DNA of 64,000 nucleotides from Streptomyces odonnellii (GTDB lineage Bacteria > Actinomycetota > Actinomycetes > Streptomycetales > Streptomycetaceae). The stretch spans positions 1-64,000 of the forward strand of contig NZ_LATD01000020.1 in NCBI RefSeq assembly GCF_000981895.1, read 5' to 3'. Both the position numbers and the translations under genes were made by a program. Shown piece by piece: positions 8,817 through 17,810 of the stretch; within the stretch, counting starts at the first letter, position 1, and every line of letters starts with the position of its first letter. The notes beneath the pieces were generated by a model, which had not been told where the DNA came from, did not search any database, and saw only the letters and a list, made by a program, of their open reading frames with translations.

Positions 8817-10475
8817 TCATTGCGCCTCCAGATAACGATGGACCAGCGAGATGGCCATCGCGCCGTCACCGACGGCCGAGGCGACCCGCTTCAGGGACGC
8901 GGCACGGACGTCGCCGGCCGCGAACACCCCCGGCACGCTGGACTCCAGGTGGTACGGGTCCCGGGGCAGCGTCCAGCCGGGCGGGCGCTGTCCGTCGGCG
9001 AGCAGGTCGGGGCCGGTGAGCACGAAACCCAGCGCGTCGCGCGCGACCACGCCGTCCAGCCATTCCGTGCGCGGCTCGGCGCCGATGAAGACGAACAGCC
9101 AGGAGGTGTCGACGGTCTCCTCGGCGCCCGAGCGGGCGTCCCGCAGTGTCAGCCGCTGGAGGTGCCCGTCACCCTCCCCGGCGATCACCTCGGTCCAGGG
9201 GTGGACGACGATATTGCCGATGTCGCGGATCTGCTCGATCAGATAGCTGGACATCGACCGGGAGAGATCGGCGCCTCTGATCAGCATGTGCACACGCTTG
9301 GCGTAGCGGGAGAAGTGCACGGCCGCCTGGCCGGCCGAGTTGGCGCCGCCGACCATGTACACCTCCTCGCCCGAGCAGGTGGGCGCCTCGGTGACGGCCG
9401 ATCCGTAGAAGACCCCGGCGCCCGTGAACTCCTCCAGGCTGGGCGCGGCCAGTCTGCGGTACGAGACGCCGGTGGCCAGTACGACCGTGTGCGCGGTGAT
9501 CGAGGAGCCCTCGCCGAACCGCAGGACCCGGCCCGCGCCGGCCGGTTCCAGAGCGACGACCTCGCGGGTGCTGAGGATCTCGGCGCCGAACTTCAGTGCC
9601 TGGCGGCGGGCCCGGTTGGTGAGCTGTGAGCCGGAGACACCGTCGGGGAAGCCGAGATAGTTCTCGATCCTGCTGCTCTGACCCGCCTGCCCGCCGGTCG
9701 CCTCGCGCTCCACCAGGACCGTACGCAGCCCCTCGGAGGCCCCGTACACCGCGGCGCCGAGACCGGCGGGTCCGCCGCCGACCACCACGAGATCGTAGAA
9801 GTCCGAGGTGGGGGTGGTGCTCAGCCCGACATGCGCGGCGAGTTCACCCTCGGCGGGCGCCACCATGGTCGTACCGTCCGGTGTGACCACCAGCGGTACG
9901 TCGGTGGCGGTGACCCCGGCGGCGGAGAGCAGCCGGGCGCCCTCGGGCTCGTCGGCCGGGAGCCAGCGGTACGGGACCAGATTGCGGGCGAGGAAGTCCC
10001 GTACGGCGAAGGACGGGGCGGACCAGCGGTGCCCCACCACCCGGGTCTCGGTGCAGCCCGGATCGGGCGTGGCCAGCCAGGTCTCCAGAAGCGAGTCGAT
10101 GACCGGGTAGAGGTGTTCCTCCGGCGGGTTCCACGGCTTGAGGAGATAGTGGTCGAGATCGACGACATTGATCGCGTCGATGGCGGCGCCGGTGTCCGCG
10201 TACGCCGTCAGCAGCACCCGCCGGGCCAGCGGGAAGAGGTCCATCGCCGCTTCGAGGAACTCGATGCCGTTCATCTTCGGCATCCGGTAGTCGGCGAGCA
10301 TCACCGCGAGCCGTTCGCCGCGCAGCTTGATCTCCTGGAGCGCTTCCAGTGCCTCCGCGCCGGAGACGGCGCGGACGACCCGGTACCGGTCGCCGTACCG
10401 GCGCCGGATGTCCCGGGCGACGGCCCGGGAGACCGCCGGATCGTCGTCGACCGTCAGGATCGTCGGATTCGCCAT
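8817..10475 (-). CDS. Receiver domain fused to thioredoxin-reductase-like FAD oxidoreductase
   Basis: 552 residues. Residues 1-125 are a response-regulator receiver with an acidic pocket (D10-D12), phospho-acceptor D62 in LADYRMPK and a conserved Lys in LLKPW. A middle alpha/beta region of about 140-215 resembles a thioredoxin-like fold. Residues about 225-552 are thioredoxin-reductase-like with the FAD motif VVVGGGPAGLGAA and an NAD(P) motif near MVGGANSAGQAA. The usual redox pair CxxC is absent; only APTCSG remains. It may pass electrons or signals in a non-canonical way. It is the first gene of a unit with the histidine kinase. Confidence 0.88.
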   Translation of the reverse strand: MANPTILTVDDDPAVSRAVARDIRRRYGDRYRVVRAVSGAEALEALQEIKLRGERLAVMLADYRMPKMNGIEFLEAAMDLFPLARRVLLTAYADTGAAIDAINVVDLDHYLLKPWNPPEEHLYPVIDSLLETWLATPDPGCTETRVVGHRWSAPSFAVRDFLARNLVPYRWLPADEPEGARLLSAAGVTATDVPLVVTPDGTTMVAPAEGELAAHVGLSTTPTSDFYDLVVVGGGPAGLGAAVYGASEGLRTVLVEREATGGQAGQSSRIENYLGFPDGVSGSQLTNRARRQALKFGAEILSTREVVALEPAGAGRVLRFGEGSSITAHTVVLATGVSYRRLAAPSLEEFTGAGVFYGSAVTEAPTCSGEEVYMVGGANSAGQAAVHFSRYAKRVHMLIRGADLSRSMSSYLIEQIRDIGNIVVHPWTEVIAGEGDGHLQRLTLRDARSGAEETVDTSWLFVFIGAEPRTEWLDGVVARDALGFVLTGPDLLADGQRPPGWTLPRDPYHLESSVPGVFAAGDVRAASLKRVASAVGDGAMAISLVHRYLEAQ

Positions 10476-10630
10476 GCCCTCACCATCGTCTGCGGACGAA
10501 ACAGCCTGAACACCGGCCCCTGAACATCAGTGTACGAGCGGCCGGGCGCCGGGTTCCGGCTCGGCCCGGCTCTCCGGGATGGCTCTCCGGGATGCCGCTT
10601 CCTCGCCGTCGGAGACCGCACGGAATCGCG

Positions 10631-10649
10631 ATGGTAGAATGGTATGACA
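10631..10649. promoter_or_regulatory. Candidate GntR half-sites upstream of ferredoxin reductase
   Basis: ATGGT at 10631-10635 and TGGTATGACA at 10640-10649 (a TGGT-N3-ACCA variant with two mismatches) lie about 115-130 bp before the ferredoxin reductase start. They are weaker than the other island operators. The rest of 10476-10762 shows no gene. Confidence 0.4.
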
Positions 10650-10762
10650 GTTTGGCCTCAGTTGGAGATCTTCGACCGGAGAGGACACCCGATGCCGCCC
10701 GAAGACCAGCGACGCAGCCCCCGGCGGGACATGGCACATGGCGTACCGCAAGCGGGGTACCG

Positions 10763-12049
10763 GTGAGCGGGGCGCCCACGAGCGGCGGCACGCTGATCGT
10801 CGGCGCGAGCCAAGCCGGCCTGCAACTCGCCGTATCCCTGAGGCAGTTGGGTGACAAGGCACCGATCACCCTGGTGGGCGAGGAACCCCATCCGCCCTAT
10901 CAGCGCCCGCCCCTGTCCAAGGAGTTCCTGGCCGGTGAGGCGGATCTCGCGTCGCTGGACTTCCGGGTTCCCGGCTTCTACGAGGCCGCGGGGATCGACC
11001 TCGTCCGTGGCGAGCGGGTCACCGATGTGTCGCTGAACGCCGGCGGCCGGCCCGGTTCCGGTGTCGCGGTGACGGCGGGCGGGCGCGCTCTGGCGTTCGA
11101 CCGGCTGGCCCTCACGGTGGGTTCCACTCCGCGACGGCTCACCCTGCCCGGCTCCGGCCTCGGCGGGATCTGCGTCCTGCGGGACCGCGACGACGCGGCC
11201 CATCTGCGGTCGCGGCTCCTGACCGCCGGACGGGTCGTGGTGGTGGGCGGCGGATTCATCGGTCTTGAGACGGCGGCGGTGGCCCGGGCACTCGGCAAGG
11301 AGGTCACCGTGGTCGAGGCGGCGCCCCGGCTGCTCGGGCGCGCCGTGGCTCCGGTCGTCTCCGACTTCTATCTGCGGGCACACCGGCGGCGCGGGGTCCG
11401 TGTCCTGCTGTCGGGCTCGGTGACCGGGTTCGACGGGGCGGCCGGGCAGGTGACAGCGGTGGGACTCGCCGACGGCACCCGTCTCCCGGCCGATCTGGTG
11501 CTCGTCGGTGTCGGCGCCGTTCCCCGTACCGAACTCGCCGAGCGGCTCGGGCTGGAGTGCGACCAGGGCATCGTCGTCGACGCCGAGGCCCGTACCAGCG
11601 ATCCCGCGATATGCGCCGCGGGCGACTGCACCGTACAGCCGCATCCCACGACGGGGGGCGGCAGGGTACGGCTGGAGTCCGTGCAGAACGCCGTCGCCCA
11701 GGCCACCGTGGCGGCCGCGACCCTGCTCGGGCAGCCGGCGGGGCCGCGGGCGGTTCCGTGGTTCTGGTCGTACCAAGGGGATCTGAAGCTCCAGATCGCC
11801 GGGCTCTCGACGGGTTACGACGAGTACGTGGTGCGCGGCGATCCGGACAGCGAGCGGTTCTCCGTCCTCTATTACCGGGACGGGCGGCTCCTGGCGGCGG
11901 ATTCCGTCAACAGCCCGGCCGACTACATGGCCGTGCGCGGGGCGCTCACCCGGGGCGCCACCGTCGAGCCCGCTGCGGCGGCCGATACGGCCACGTCCCT
12001 GAAGCTCCTGGTCACCGGCCCCCGCACCGACGCCGTACTGCCGACCTGA
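10763..12049 (+). CDS. NAD(P)H-dependent ferredoxin reductase (Rieske-system type)
   Basis: 428 residues. An N-terminal FAD-binding motif (LIVGASQAGLQ, about 11-21) is followed by the PPYQRPPLSKEFL signature of putidaredoxin-reductase-like enzymes. An NAD-binding motif VVVVGGGFIGLET and the second FAD motif ICAAGDC follow, then a C-terminal reductase domain with WFWSYQGDLKLQIAG. It would transfer electrons from NAD(P)H to the [2Fe-2S] ferredoxin encoded at 21.4-21.8 kb and on to the Rieske oxygenase. GTG 10763 is chosen because it directly precedes the FAD domain; the longer frame upstream is Arg/Pro junk. Confidence 0.92.
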   Translation: MSGAPTSGGTLIVGASQAGLQLAVSLRQLGDKAPITLVGEEPHPPYQRPPLSKEFLAGEADLASLDFRVPGFYEAAGIDLVRGERVTDVSLNAGGRPGSGVAVTAGGRALAFDRLALTVGSTPRRLTLPGSGLGGICVLRDRDDAAHLRSRLLTAGRVVVVGGGFIGLETAAVARALGKEVTVVEAAPRLLGRAVAPVVSDFYLRAHRRRGVRVLLSGSVTGFDGAAGQVTAVGLADGTRLPADLVLVGVGAVPRTELAERLGLECDQGIVVDAEARTSDPAICAAGDCTVQPHPTTGGGRVRLESVQNAVAQATVAAATLLGQPAGPRAVPWFWSYQGDLKLQIAGLSTGYDEYVVRGDPDSERFSVLYYRDGRLLAADSVNSPADYMAVRGALTRGATVEPAAAADTATSLKLLVTGPRTDAVLPT

Positions 12050-12090
12050 CGTCCGGATGTCCGGCGCCTGACAGCGGCCCGCACACAGCT

Positions 12091-12121
12091 CGGCCCCGTC
12101 CTCCCAGCGAGGACGGGGCCG
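12091..12121. terminator. Bidirectional hairpin terminator
   Basis: A perfect 13-bp stem, CGGCCCCGTCCTC (12091-12103) with its complement at 12109-12121 around a 5-nt loop, lies between convergent genes. It likely ends both transcripts. Confidence 0.85.
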
Positions 12122-12140
12122 GACTTCTGCCGGGCGGGCG

Positions 12141-13133
12141 TCAGATGACCGCCGCCTCCAGCGACTCCGGCGCGAACAGTTCCTCGGGCGTCCACAGCCG
12201 CGCCGAGAGCCCCTGTTCGTGGTGGTAGCGCAGGAAGGTGGACAGGGCCGCGTGATTGTCCTTGACCCCGTACGACCAGTAGTCCTTGCCCAGCAGGGTC
12301 CTGGCCTCCTCAAGCTGCGGAATCAGCCAGGGCAGCATGAAGCGCAGCGCCGAGGTGTCGTACAGATTCGCGTACGCCTCGTCCCTGGCGGTCAGCAGCG
12401 CCTTGTTGAGCGACTGCGCGACCCAGGGATACGCCTCGTACACATCGCGCCTGATCACCACCACATGCATGATCGGGAAGATGCCGGTCTCCCGGTGGTA
12501 CTCCTTCTCGCTGGCGACGACATCCGTGAACACCCGCCGCACCCGGGGATCCCCCGCGACGAACGGGCTCGGGACGCGTGGGGTGCAGAGCGCGTCGATC
12601 TCGCCCTCGGCGAGCATCGCGGCGAGCGTCCGGTCCTCGGCGATACGGCTGATCCGCACCGAGTCCGGCAGGTCGACGCCCGCCTTCTCCACCCGCCCCG
12701 CGGTCTCCTGTCCGCCGGTGAGATAGGTGACCGAGTCGTACGGAACGCCGTGCCGGTCGCCCAGGATGCCGCGCATCCACACGCACGCGGTGAGCTGGTA
12801 CTCCGGGGCGCCGACCCGCTTGCCGCGCAGGTCCTCGGGCGACGAGATCCCGGAGCCGGTGTGGCAGTACAGCGAGCCGTGCCGGAACATCCGGGAGGTG
12901 AAGACGGGCAGGGCCACAAAGGGCGAGGGGTCGGCGCGCAGCGACAGGACGTACGAGGACAGCGACATCTCCGCCACCTCGAACTCCTGGTGCCGCATCA
13001 TCCGGAAGAAGGTCTCCTCGACGGGCAGTCGGAGACAAGTCAGTTCGATACCGTCGGCGCGGACCGTCCCCTCGGCGAGGGCGCGGGTGCGGTCGTAGTC
13101 GCCGCAGGCGAAGGTGAGACGCAGTCGGGACAT
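12141..13133 (-). CDS. 4,5-dihydroxyphthalate decarboxylase-like protein (Pht5 family)
   Basis: 330 residues with a periplasmic-binding-protein-like fold but no signal peptide, so cytoplasmic. Features shared with Pht5/4,5-dihydroxyphthalate decarboxylases include the opening LRLTFACGDYDRTRAL, the EVAEMSLSSYVL stretch, LRGKRVGAPEYQLTACVWMRG and a late PWLIPQLEEAR segment. In phthalate degradation the family removes a ring carboxylate to give protocatechuate. It is the last gene of a four-gene minus-strand operon (dehydrogenase, LigK-like, LigJ-like, this) and starts 7 bp after the LigJ-like gene. The exact substrate is unknown. Confidence 0.82.
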   Translation of the reverse strand: MSRLRLTFACGDYDRTRALAEGTVRADGIELTCLRLPVEETFFRMMRHQEFEVAEMSLSSYVLSLRADPSPFVALPVFTSRMFRHGSLYCHTGSGISSPEDLRGKRVGAPEYQLTACVWMRGILGDRHGVPYDSVTYLTGGQETAGRVEKAGVDLPDSVRISRIAEDRTLAAMLAEGEIDALCTPRVPSPFVAGDPRVRRVFTDVVASEKEYHRETGIFPIMHVVVIRRDVYEAYPWVAQSLNKALLTARDEAYANLYDTSALRFMLPWLIPQLEEARTLLGKDYWSYGVKDNHAALSTFLRYHHEQGLSARLWTPEELFAPESLEAAVI

Positions 13134-13140
13134 GGATTGC

Positions 13141-14163
13141 CTACCTGCCTTCCGCGGTGAGCCGGGCGTCGAGTCGCGGATAGACCCGGCGGGCGTTGTC
13201 CTCGAAGACCTTGCGGCGCTGCTCCTCGGTCAGTCCCGTGCGGTCGAGATAGCGCTTGGTGTCGTCCCAGGCGATACCGGTCTCCGGATCGGCACCGCGT
13301 ACGGCGCCCAGCATCTCCGACGCGAAGAGCATGCTGTCGGCGCCGATCACCTGGTGGAGCAGGTCGATACCGGGCTGGTGGTAGACGCAGGTGTCGAAGA
13401 AGACGTTGCGCGCGAGCAGTTCGGCGGGGTCGGGACGGCCGAGCCGTACGGCGAGCCCGCGGTAGCGGCCCCAGTGGTACGGCACGGCGCCACCGCCGTG
13501 CGGGATGACGAACCGGAGCGCGGGGAAGCGGGCGAAGAGGTCGCCCTGGACGAACTGCATGAACACCGAGGTGTCCGCGTTCAGGTAATGGGCGCCGAGC
13601 GTATGGAAGTTCGGGTTGTGGGAGGTGGAGACATGGACCATCGCGGGGACGTCCAGCTCCACCATCGCCTCGTACAGCGGGAACCAGTACGGGTCGGTCA
13701 GCGGCGGCGAGTCCCAGTGGCCGCCGGACGGGTCGGGGTTCAGATTGCAGCCCACGAAGCCCAGTTCGGTGACACACCGGCGCAGTTCGGCGACCGAGTC
13801 GTCGAGCGGGCCGCCGGGGGTCTGGGGCAACTGGCACACCCCGGCGAAGTGGGCCGGGAACAGGCCGGTGATCCGGTGGACGAGATCGTTGTTCACCCGT
13901 GCCCAGGCGCGCGCCGTCGCCGGGTCGGGCACATGGTGCTCCATTCCGGAGGCCTTCGGGGAGAACAGCATGAGATCGCCGCCGCGCTGTCGGAGCACCT
14001 TGAGCTGGTTGTTCTCGACGCTCTCCCTGATCTCGTCGTCGCTCATGGCGGCGGGTCCGGGCAGCGGCAGGGCGGGGTCCCGGAGCCGGGCGAGCTGCGC
14101 GTCGCGGAACTCCTGGTGCCGGGGCGGGGCGGTGGTGTAGTGGCCGTGACAGTCGATGATCAT
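13141..14163 (-). CDS. ligJ: 4-oxalomesaconate hydratase-like amidohydrolase (LigJ family)
   Basis: 340 residues of the amidohydrolase superfamily. The start MIIDCHGHYTTAP carries the HxH metal pair (H6, H8). It matches my recollection of Sphingomonas LigJ along its length: NPDPSGGHWDSPPLTD, VIPHGGGAVPYHWGR, FFDTCVYHQPGIDLL, and a NARRVYPRLDA end. LigJ adds water to 4-oxalomesaconate, giving 4-carboxy-4-hydroxy-2-oxoadipate, in protocatechuate 4,5-cleavage and gallate degradation. The LigK-like aldolase for that product is the next gene upstream in the same operon, supporting the assignment. Substrate range may differ, since the earlier pathway enzymes are missing here. Confidence 0.88.
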   Translation of the reverse strand: MIIDCHGHYTTAPPRHQEFRDAQLARLRDPALPLPGPAAMSDDEIRESVENNQLKVLRQRGGDLMLFSPKASGMEHHVPDPATARAWARVNNDLVHRITGLFPAHFAGVCQLPQTPGGPLDDSVAELRRCVTELGFVGCNLNPDPSGGHWDSPPLTDPYWFPLYEAMVELDVPAMVHVSTSHNPNFHTLGAHYLNADTSVFMQFVQGDLFARFPALRFVIPHGGGAVPYHWGRYRGLAVRLGRPDPAELLARNVFFDTCVYHQPGIDLLHQVIGADSMLFASEMLGAVRGADPETGIAWDDTKRYLDRTGLTEEQRRKVFEDNARRVYPRLDARLTAEGR

Positions 14164-14244
14164 CGAATTGCGGTCCTCGTTCGTCGTCTGCCGGATCCGC
14201 CGGATCCGGCTTGCCTCATCGGCCCTTGTGTCATCGGCCGCGGC

Positions 14245-14946
14245 TCAGTGGTCCTGCGCCTGCTCGGCTTCCCTGTCGACATAGGTGAGCCCCTTGCGCG
14301 CCAGCCTTTCGCGCATGGCGTGGACGTCGAGGCTGAGTTCACCGGCCGTGTAGCGGGCGCGGGAGACGGCTTCCTTCTCCTCGCGGGCGCGGGAGGCCGC
14401 CAGCACCTGGGCCGCGCGGAGCCGGGGCACGACCACCACTCCGTCGTCGTCGGCCACGATCACATCGCCGGCCCGGACGCGCTGACCGGCGCAGACAACG
14501 GGGGTGTTGACATCGCCCAGGGTCTCCTTGACGGTGCCGTACGCGCAGATGTGGCGCGCCCAGACCGGGAAGCCCATCTTCTCCAGCTCGGCCACATCGC
14601 GGCAGCCGGCGTCGATGACCGCGCCCCTGACTCCTCGGGCGGCGACGGCGGTGGCGAGGAGTTCACCGAAGTAGCCCGCCTCGGACGGGGAGGTGGGGGC
14701 GACGACAAGGATGTCCCCCTCCCTGCACTGCTCCACCGCGACATGCAGCATCCAGTTGTCGGCGGGCGGCACACTGACCGTCACCGCGGTGCCCGCGACA
14801 TGCGCCCCGCGGTAGACCGGCCTGAGCGCGGGCGAGAGGAGCCCGGTGCGGCCCTGGGCCTCGTGCACGGTGGCGACACCGTACGCGCCGAGTCCGTCGG
14901 CGGTCGCCCGGTCCGTACGGAGCGGATCGCGCACCACAACGCTCAT
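14245..14946 (-). CDS. ligK: 4-carboxy-4-hydroxy-2-oxoadipate aldolase (LigK/RraA family)
   Basis: 233 residues of the RraA-like class II aldolase fold. Diagnostic segments are [15 protein letters not shown], the [24 protein letters not shown] loop with the metal/substrate Arg-Asp pair, and [16 protein letters not shown]. LigK/ProA aldolases split 4-carboxy-4-hydroxy-2-oxoadipate into pyruvate and oxaloacetate with a divalent metal. The start ATG at 14946 overlaps the dehydrogenase stop (ATGA, 14943-14946), so the two are translationally coupled. The LigJ-like hydratase gene follows 81 bp downstream. A longer open frame on this strand running back to 16101 is a shadow of the dehydrogenase. 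Confidence 0.87.
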   Translation of the reverse strand: MSVVVRDPLRTDRATADGLGAYGVATVHEAQGRTGLLSPALRPVYRGAHVAGTAVTVSVPPADNWMLHVAVEQCREGDILVVAPTSPSEAGYFGELLATAVAARGVRGAVIDAGCRDVAELEKMGFPVWARHICAYGTVKETLGDVNTPVVCAGQRVRAGDVIVADDDGVVVVPRLRAAQVLAASRAREEKEAVSRARYTAGELSLDVHAMRERLARKGLTYVDREAEQAQDH

Positions 14947-16064
14947 ACCGCCGCCTCCGCCCAGGGCAGCAGGGAGACATGGACGGCATCCTCGCCGTAC
15001 TCCCCGCCCACGGTCCGGATGGCACGGTCGGTGTCGCGGAGGCCGAAGCTGTGGGTGCTCAGCTTCTCCAGCGGGAAGCGTCCCGAGGCGAGCTGTTCCA
15101 GGGCGAGTTCGCAGGAGCGGAAGCTGTGGCCGCGGGCGCTCAGGACGCTGATGGACTTCTCGGCGATCTTCTTCAGCGGGAAGTCGGGGAAGGCCGCCAG
15201 CTCGCCCTGGACCACCATCGTGCCCTCGCGGCGCTTGAGCGCGTCGACGCCGAGCAGTACGGGGGCGGTGCCGGCGCCCGCGGTGCAGTCCAGCACCACG
15301 TCGACGCCCCGGCCGCCGGTGATCTCCAGCACCCGGGCGAGCGCGTCCTCGCGCCGTACGTCGATGACGTCGTCGGCGCCGAGTTCCCTGGCGAGGGCCA
15401 GCCGGGCGGCGTCCCGGGTGGTGCCCGTGACGATGATCCGGGAGGCGCCCGCCTGCTTGCAGGCGACGACCTGGGAGAGGCCCTGCTGTCCCGGGCCCTG
15501 GATGAGCACCGTCGACGCGTAACCGACACCGGCGGTGACCAGGGCCCATTCGATGCCGTTCGACAAGGGTGTGACCAGGCCGGCGAGTTCGGCGGAGACC
15601 CCGTCCGGCACCCGGTGGATCACCGCGTTCCAGGGCAGGTACAGATACTGCGAGAAGCCGCCCCACAGGTGGTACGGGTTGCTCGCCGAGGTGTAGCCGT
15701 AGCGGCGGGCGTCGGGGTTGGTGCGCCAGTCGGTGGCCTCGCAGTGGCGGTATTCGCCCTGGTGGCACCACTCGCAGCGGAAGCACCCGACATAGTGCTC
15801 GACGAAGACGCGGTCGCCCTCGGCGAGTCCCCTGCGCTCGGTGAAGGTACGGCCGGCCCGGGCGATGACCCCGACATTCTCGTGCCCCATGATCACCGGG
15901 TCGGTGAACGGCGGCTTCGCGTACATCTTCACGTCCGTGCCGCAGATTCCGGCGACCTCGACCTTGAGCAGCGCTCCGTCGTCGGGAATGTCCGGCATCG
16001 GGAACTCGCGCAGCTCGGTCGTGCCCGGCGCGGTCCTGACCGCCGCCAGCACCTGCTCCGCCAT
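14943..16064 (-). CDS. Zinc-dependent alcohol dehydrogenase family protein
   Basis: 373 residues of the medium-chain dehydrogenase family. Catalytic-zinc residues are in GICGTDV and GHENVG (GHE motif). Structural zinc is the four-Cys cluster [15 protein letters not shown] (about 94-108). The nucleotide-binding glycine motif is degenerate ([14 protein letters not shown]). It is first in the ADH-ligK-ligJ-pht5-like operon, behind a GntR-type palindrome at 16118-16130. A role oxidising a diol or hydroxy-acid intermediate, for example after the Rieske reaction, is plausible but inferred. Confidence 0.88.
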   Translation of the reverse strand: MAEQVLAAVRTAPGTTELREFPMPDIPDDGALLKVEVAGICGTDVKMYAKPPFTDPVIMGHENVGVIARAGRTFTERRGLAEGDRVFVEHYVGCFRCEWCHQGEYRHCEATDWRTNPDARRYGYTSASNPYHLWGGFSQYLYLPWNAVIHRVPDGVSAELAGLVTPLSNGIEWALVTAGVGYASTVLIQGPGQQGLSQVVACKQAGASRIIVTGTTRDAARLALARELGADDVIDVRREDALARVLEITGGRGVDVVLDCTAGAGTAPVLLGVDALKRREGTMVVQGELAAFPDFPLKKIAEKSISVLSARGHSFRSCELALEQLASGRFPLEKLSTHSFGLRDTDRAIRTVGGEYGEDAVHVSLLPWAEAAV

Positions 16065-16117
16065 GGCTTCTCCTCACCCTCGGGGGCTGTCGGGCCGCCA
16101 CACTACTCTATGGACTG

Positions 16118-16130
16118 ATGGACTGACCAT
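16118..16130. promoter_or_regulatory. GntR-type palindrome in divergent promoter
   Basis: ATGGACTGACCAT differs from the strong island site ATGGTTAGACCAT at three positions. It sits between the divergent dehydrogenase operon (start 16064) and the 16188 gene. TGGACTGA is directly repeated at 16111-16118 and 16119-16126. Confidence 0.6.
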
Positions 16131-16187
16131 GGTACCTTTCGGGCGTCAGGACGCAGTGTGTGAGCCGAAGAAAGCCGAGCAGACACC

Positions 16188-17144
16188 ATGGCCGCCGTAC
16201 CTCAGCTCAGGACCGTGACCCGCACCCAGGGCAACAACGAGGCACTCAAGACCGGCGAGGTGGTTCCGCACGGTTTCCGCTTCGCCTTCGAGGAGGTGCC
16301 CGTACTCGTCGACGCCTTCCGGCGCATGGTGCGCGGGCTGGAGTTCGACATCAGCGAGATGGCGCTGACCACCTATCTGGTGGCGAAGGCGCACGGCGTA
16401 CGGTTCACGGCGCTGCCGGTGTTCCTGGTACGCGGCTTCCACCACGGTGCGATCCTGCGCGACCCCGCGTCGGACATCCGGGTCCCCAGGGATCTGGAGG
16501 GCCGCCGGGTCGGTGTGCAGCGCGGCTATACGGTCACCACCGGGGTCTGGGCGCGGGCGGTGCTGCGCGAGGAGTACGGGGTCGATCTCGACCGGGTGCG
16601 GTGGGTGCTGTCAGGTGACGAGCATGTGAGCGCGTACCGGCCGCCGGCCAATGTCGAACCGATGGACGGGGAGCGCTCATTGGCCGAGCGGGTGCTCGAC
16701 GGCGAACTCGCCGCGGTGATCGGCGCTGTCTCCGGCCCGGGTACGGAGCGGCTGACACCGCTGATCCCGCACCCCGAGGAGGCGGGCTTCACCGCCTTGC
16801 GCGAGCGCGGTTTCTATCCCGTCAACCATCTCGTGGTGGTACGGGACGAGCTGCTGGCCGAGCGGCCCGAGCTGGGCGCGGAGGTCTTCGACGCGTTCGC
16901 CCGGGCGAAGCGGCTGTATGTCGACCGGCTGCGCGAGGGGGTCCCGGCGAAGCCCACCGCGACGGACCTGATGTACGGACGGGTCATGGAGCTGACCGGC
17001 GCCGATCCGCTCCCGTACGGCATCGGGCCGAACCGGGCGTTGCTGGAGACGCTGGTACGGCACGCGGTCGACCAGCGGATCCTCGACCGGGCGCCGGTGC
17101 TCGAAGAGCTCTTCGCCGAGAGCACGCTCGGTCTGGAGGGCTAG
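16188..17144 (+). CDS. Second 4,5-dihydroxyphthalate decarboxylase-like protein
   Basis: 318 residues, without signal peptide, of the same PBP-fold family as the 12141-13133 product but clearly divergent. Shared marks are EFDISEMALTTYLVAKAHG, DLEGRRVGVQRGYTVTTGVWARAVL, and a late NHLVVVRDELL segment. A decarboxylase acting on an aromatic acid, or a cytoplasmic ligand-binding paralogue, are both possible; the family contains both. ATG 16188 follows the divergent promoter with the GntR-like site. The RpiB-type isomerase gene lies 76 bp downstream on the same strand, so they probably form a two-gene operon. Confidence 0.75.
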   Translation: MAAVPQLRTVTRTQGNNEALKTGEVVPHGFRFAFEEVPVLVDAFRRMVRGLEFDISEMALTTYLVAKAHGVRFTALPVFLVRGFHHGAILRDPASDIRVPRDLEGRRVGVQRGYTVTTGVWARAVLREEYGVDLDRVRWVLSGDEHVSAYRPPANVEPMDGERSLAERVLDGELAAVIGAVSGPGTERLTPLIPHPEEAGFTALRERGFYPVNHLVVVRDELLAERPELGAEVFDAFARAKRLYVDRLREGVPAKPTATDLMYGRVMELTGADPLPYGIGPNRALLETLVRHAVDQRILDRAPVLEELFAESTLGLEG

Positions 17145-17220
17145 ATCCTGGCGGTCCCCCGGCCCCTACCGCCCGACGCCCCGTATCTCTGAAGCCGCAC
17201 TCGCCACTGGAGGAGAGAGC

Positions 17221-17703
17221 ATGCACATCGTCATCGCCGCGGACCACAACGGCGTGGTACTCAAAGGCCACCTGGCGGTATGGCTGGCGGCGCACGGCCA
17301 CACCGTCGACGACCGCGGCGCCTACGGGGACGCCGAGCAGACGGTGGACTATCCGCCGCTCTGCGCCGATGTCTGCTGGCAGGTGACCGACGGGCCGGCG
17401 GACCGCGGGATCGTCCTGGGCGGCAGCGGACTGGGCGAGACCATCGCCTGCAACAAGTTCCCCGGGGTACGGGCCGGGCTCTGCCACGATCTGTGGAGCA
17501 CCAGGATCTCGCGCGGCAACAACGACTCCAATGTCCTGGTGCTGGCCGCGAAGGTGGTGGCGCCGGCGGCGGCCGAGGAGATCGTGGCCGCGTGGCTGGA
17601 CACCCCGTTCAAGGGCGGGGTGCACAGGAGGCGGCTCGACCAGATCGCGGCGATCGAACGCGGTGGCGGGGCACGGGCGCTCCGGGACGGCGGGGCGCGC
17701 TGA
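17221..17703 (+). CDS. RpiB/LacA/LacB-family isomerase
   Basis: 160 residues with the sugar-phosphate isomerase fold: IVIAADHNGVVLKGHL, DYPPLCADVCWQV, and IVLGGSGLGETIACNKFPGVRAGL. Like mycobacterial RpiB it lacks the Cys base of the E. coli type and instead has GGSGLGE with a Glu (E73) in the catalytic position, so the enzyme looks intact. Ribose-5-phosphate isomerase would be the default call. In a catabolic island it could instead isomerise or tautomerise a keto-acid intermediate; that is inference. The RBS GGAGGAGAG lies just before ATG 17221. Confidence 0.85.
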   Translation: MHIVIAADHNGVVLKGHLAVWLAAHGHTVDDRGAYGDAEQTVDYPPLCADVCWQVTDGPADRGIVLGGSGLGETIACNKFPGVRAGLCHDLWSTRISRGNNDSNVLVLAAKVVAPAAAEEIVAAWLDTPFKGGVHRRRLDQIAAIERGGGARALRDGGAR

Positions 17704-17724
17704 GACGGCCGGCCGCCGCGGTCA

Positions 17725-17760
17725 CCGCGCCCCGCGCACAGCAGTGCGTCCGGGGCGCGG
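17725..17760. terminator. Bidirectional hairpin terminator
   Basis: CCGCGCCCCG (17725-17734) pairs with CGGGGCGCGG (17751-17760), and an inner stem CGCAC/GTGCG continues the helix to an AGCA loop. It lies between convergent rpiB-like and hydrolase genes. Confidence 0.75.
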
Positions 17761-17810
17761 CTCCCGTACCGCGGCCGGAAGCCGGACCCGTATCCCTGCT
17801 CCCGTACCCT

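Noticed and set aside
13114-15522. An 802-codon plus-strand frame
   Set aside because: Antisense shadow of the LigJ-like, LigK-like and dehydrogenase genes.
17221-17703. RpiB-type enzyme apparently missing its catalytic Cys
   Set aside because: Mycobacterial RpiB also lacks the Cys and uses a Glu in GGSGxGE, which is present here, so the active site is probably intact.
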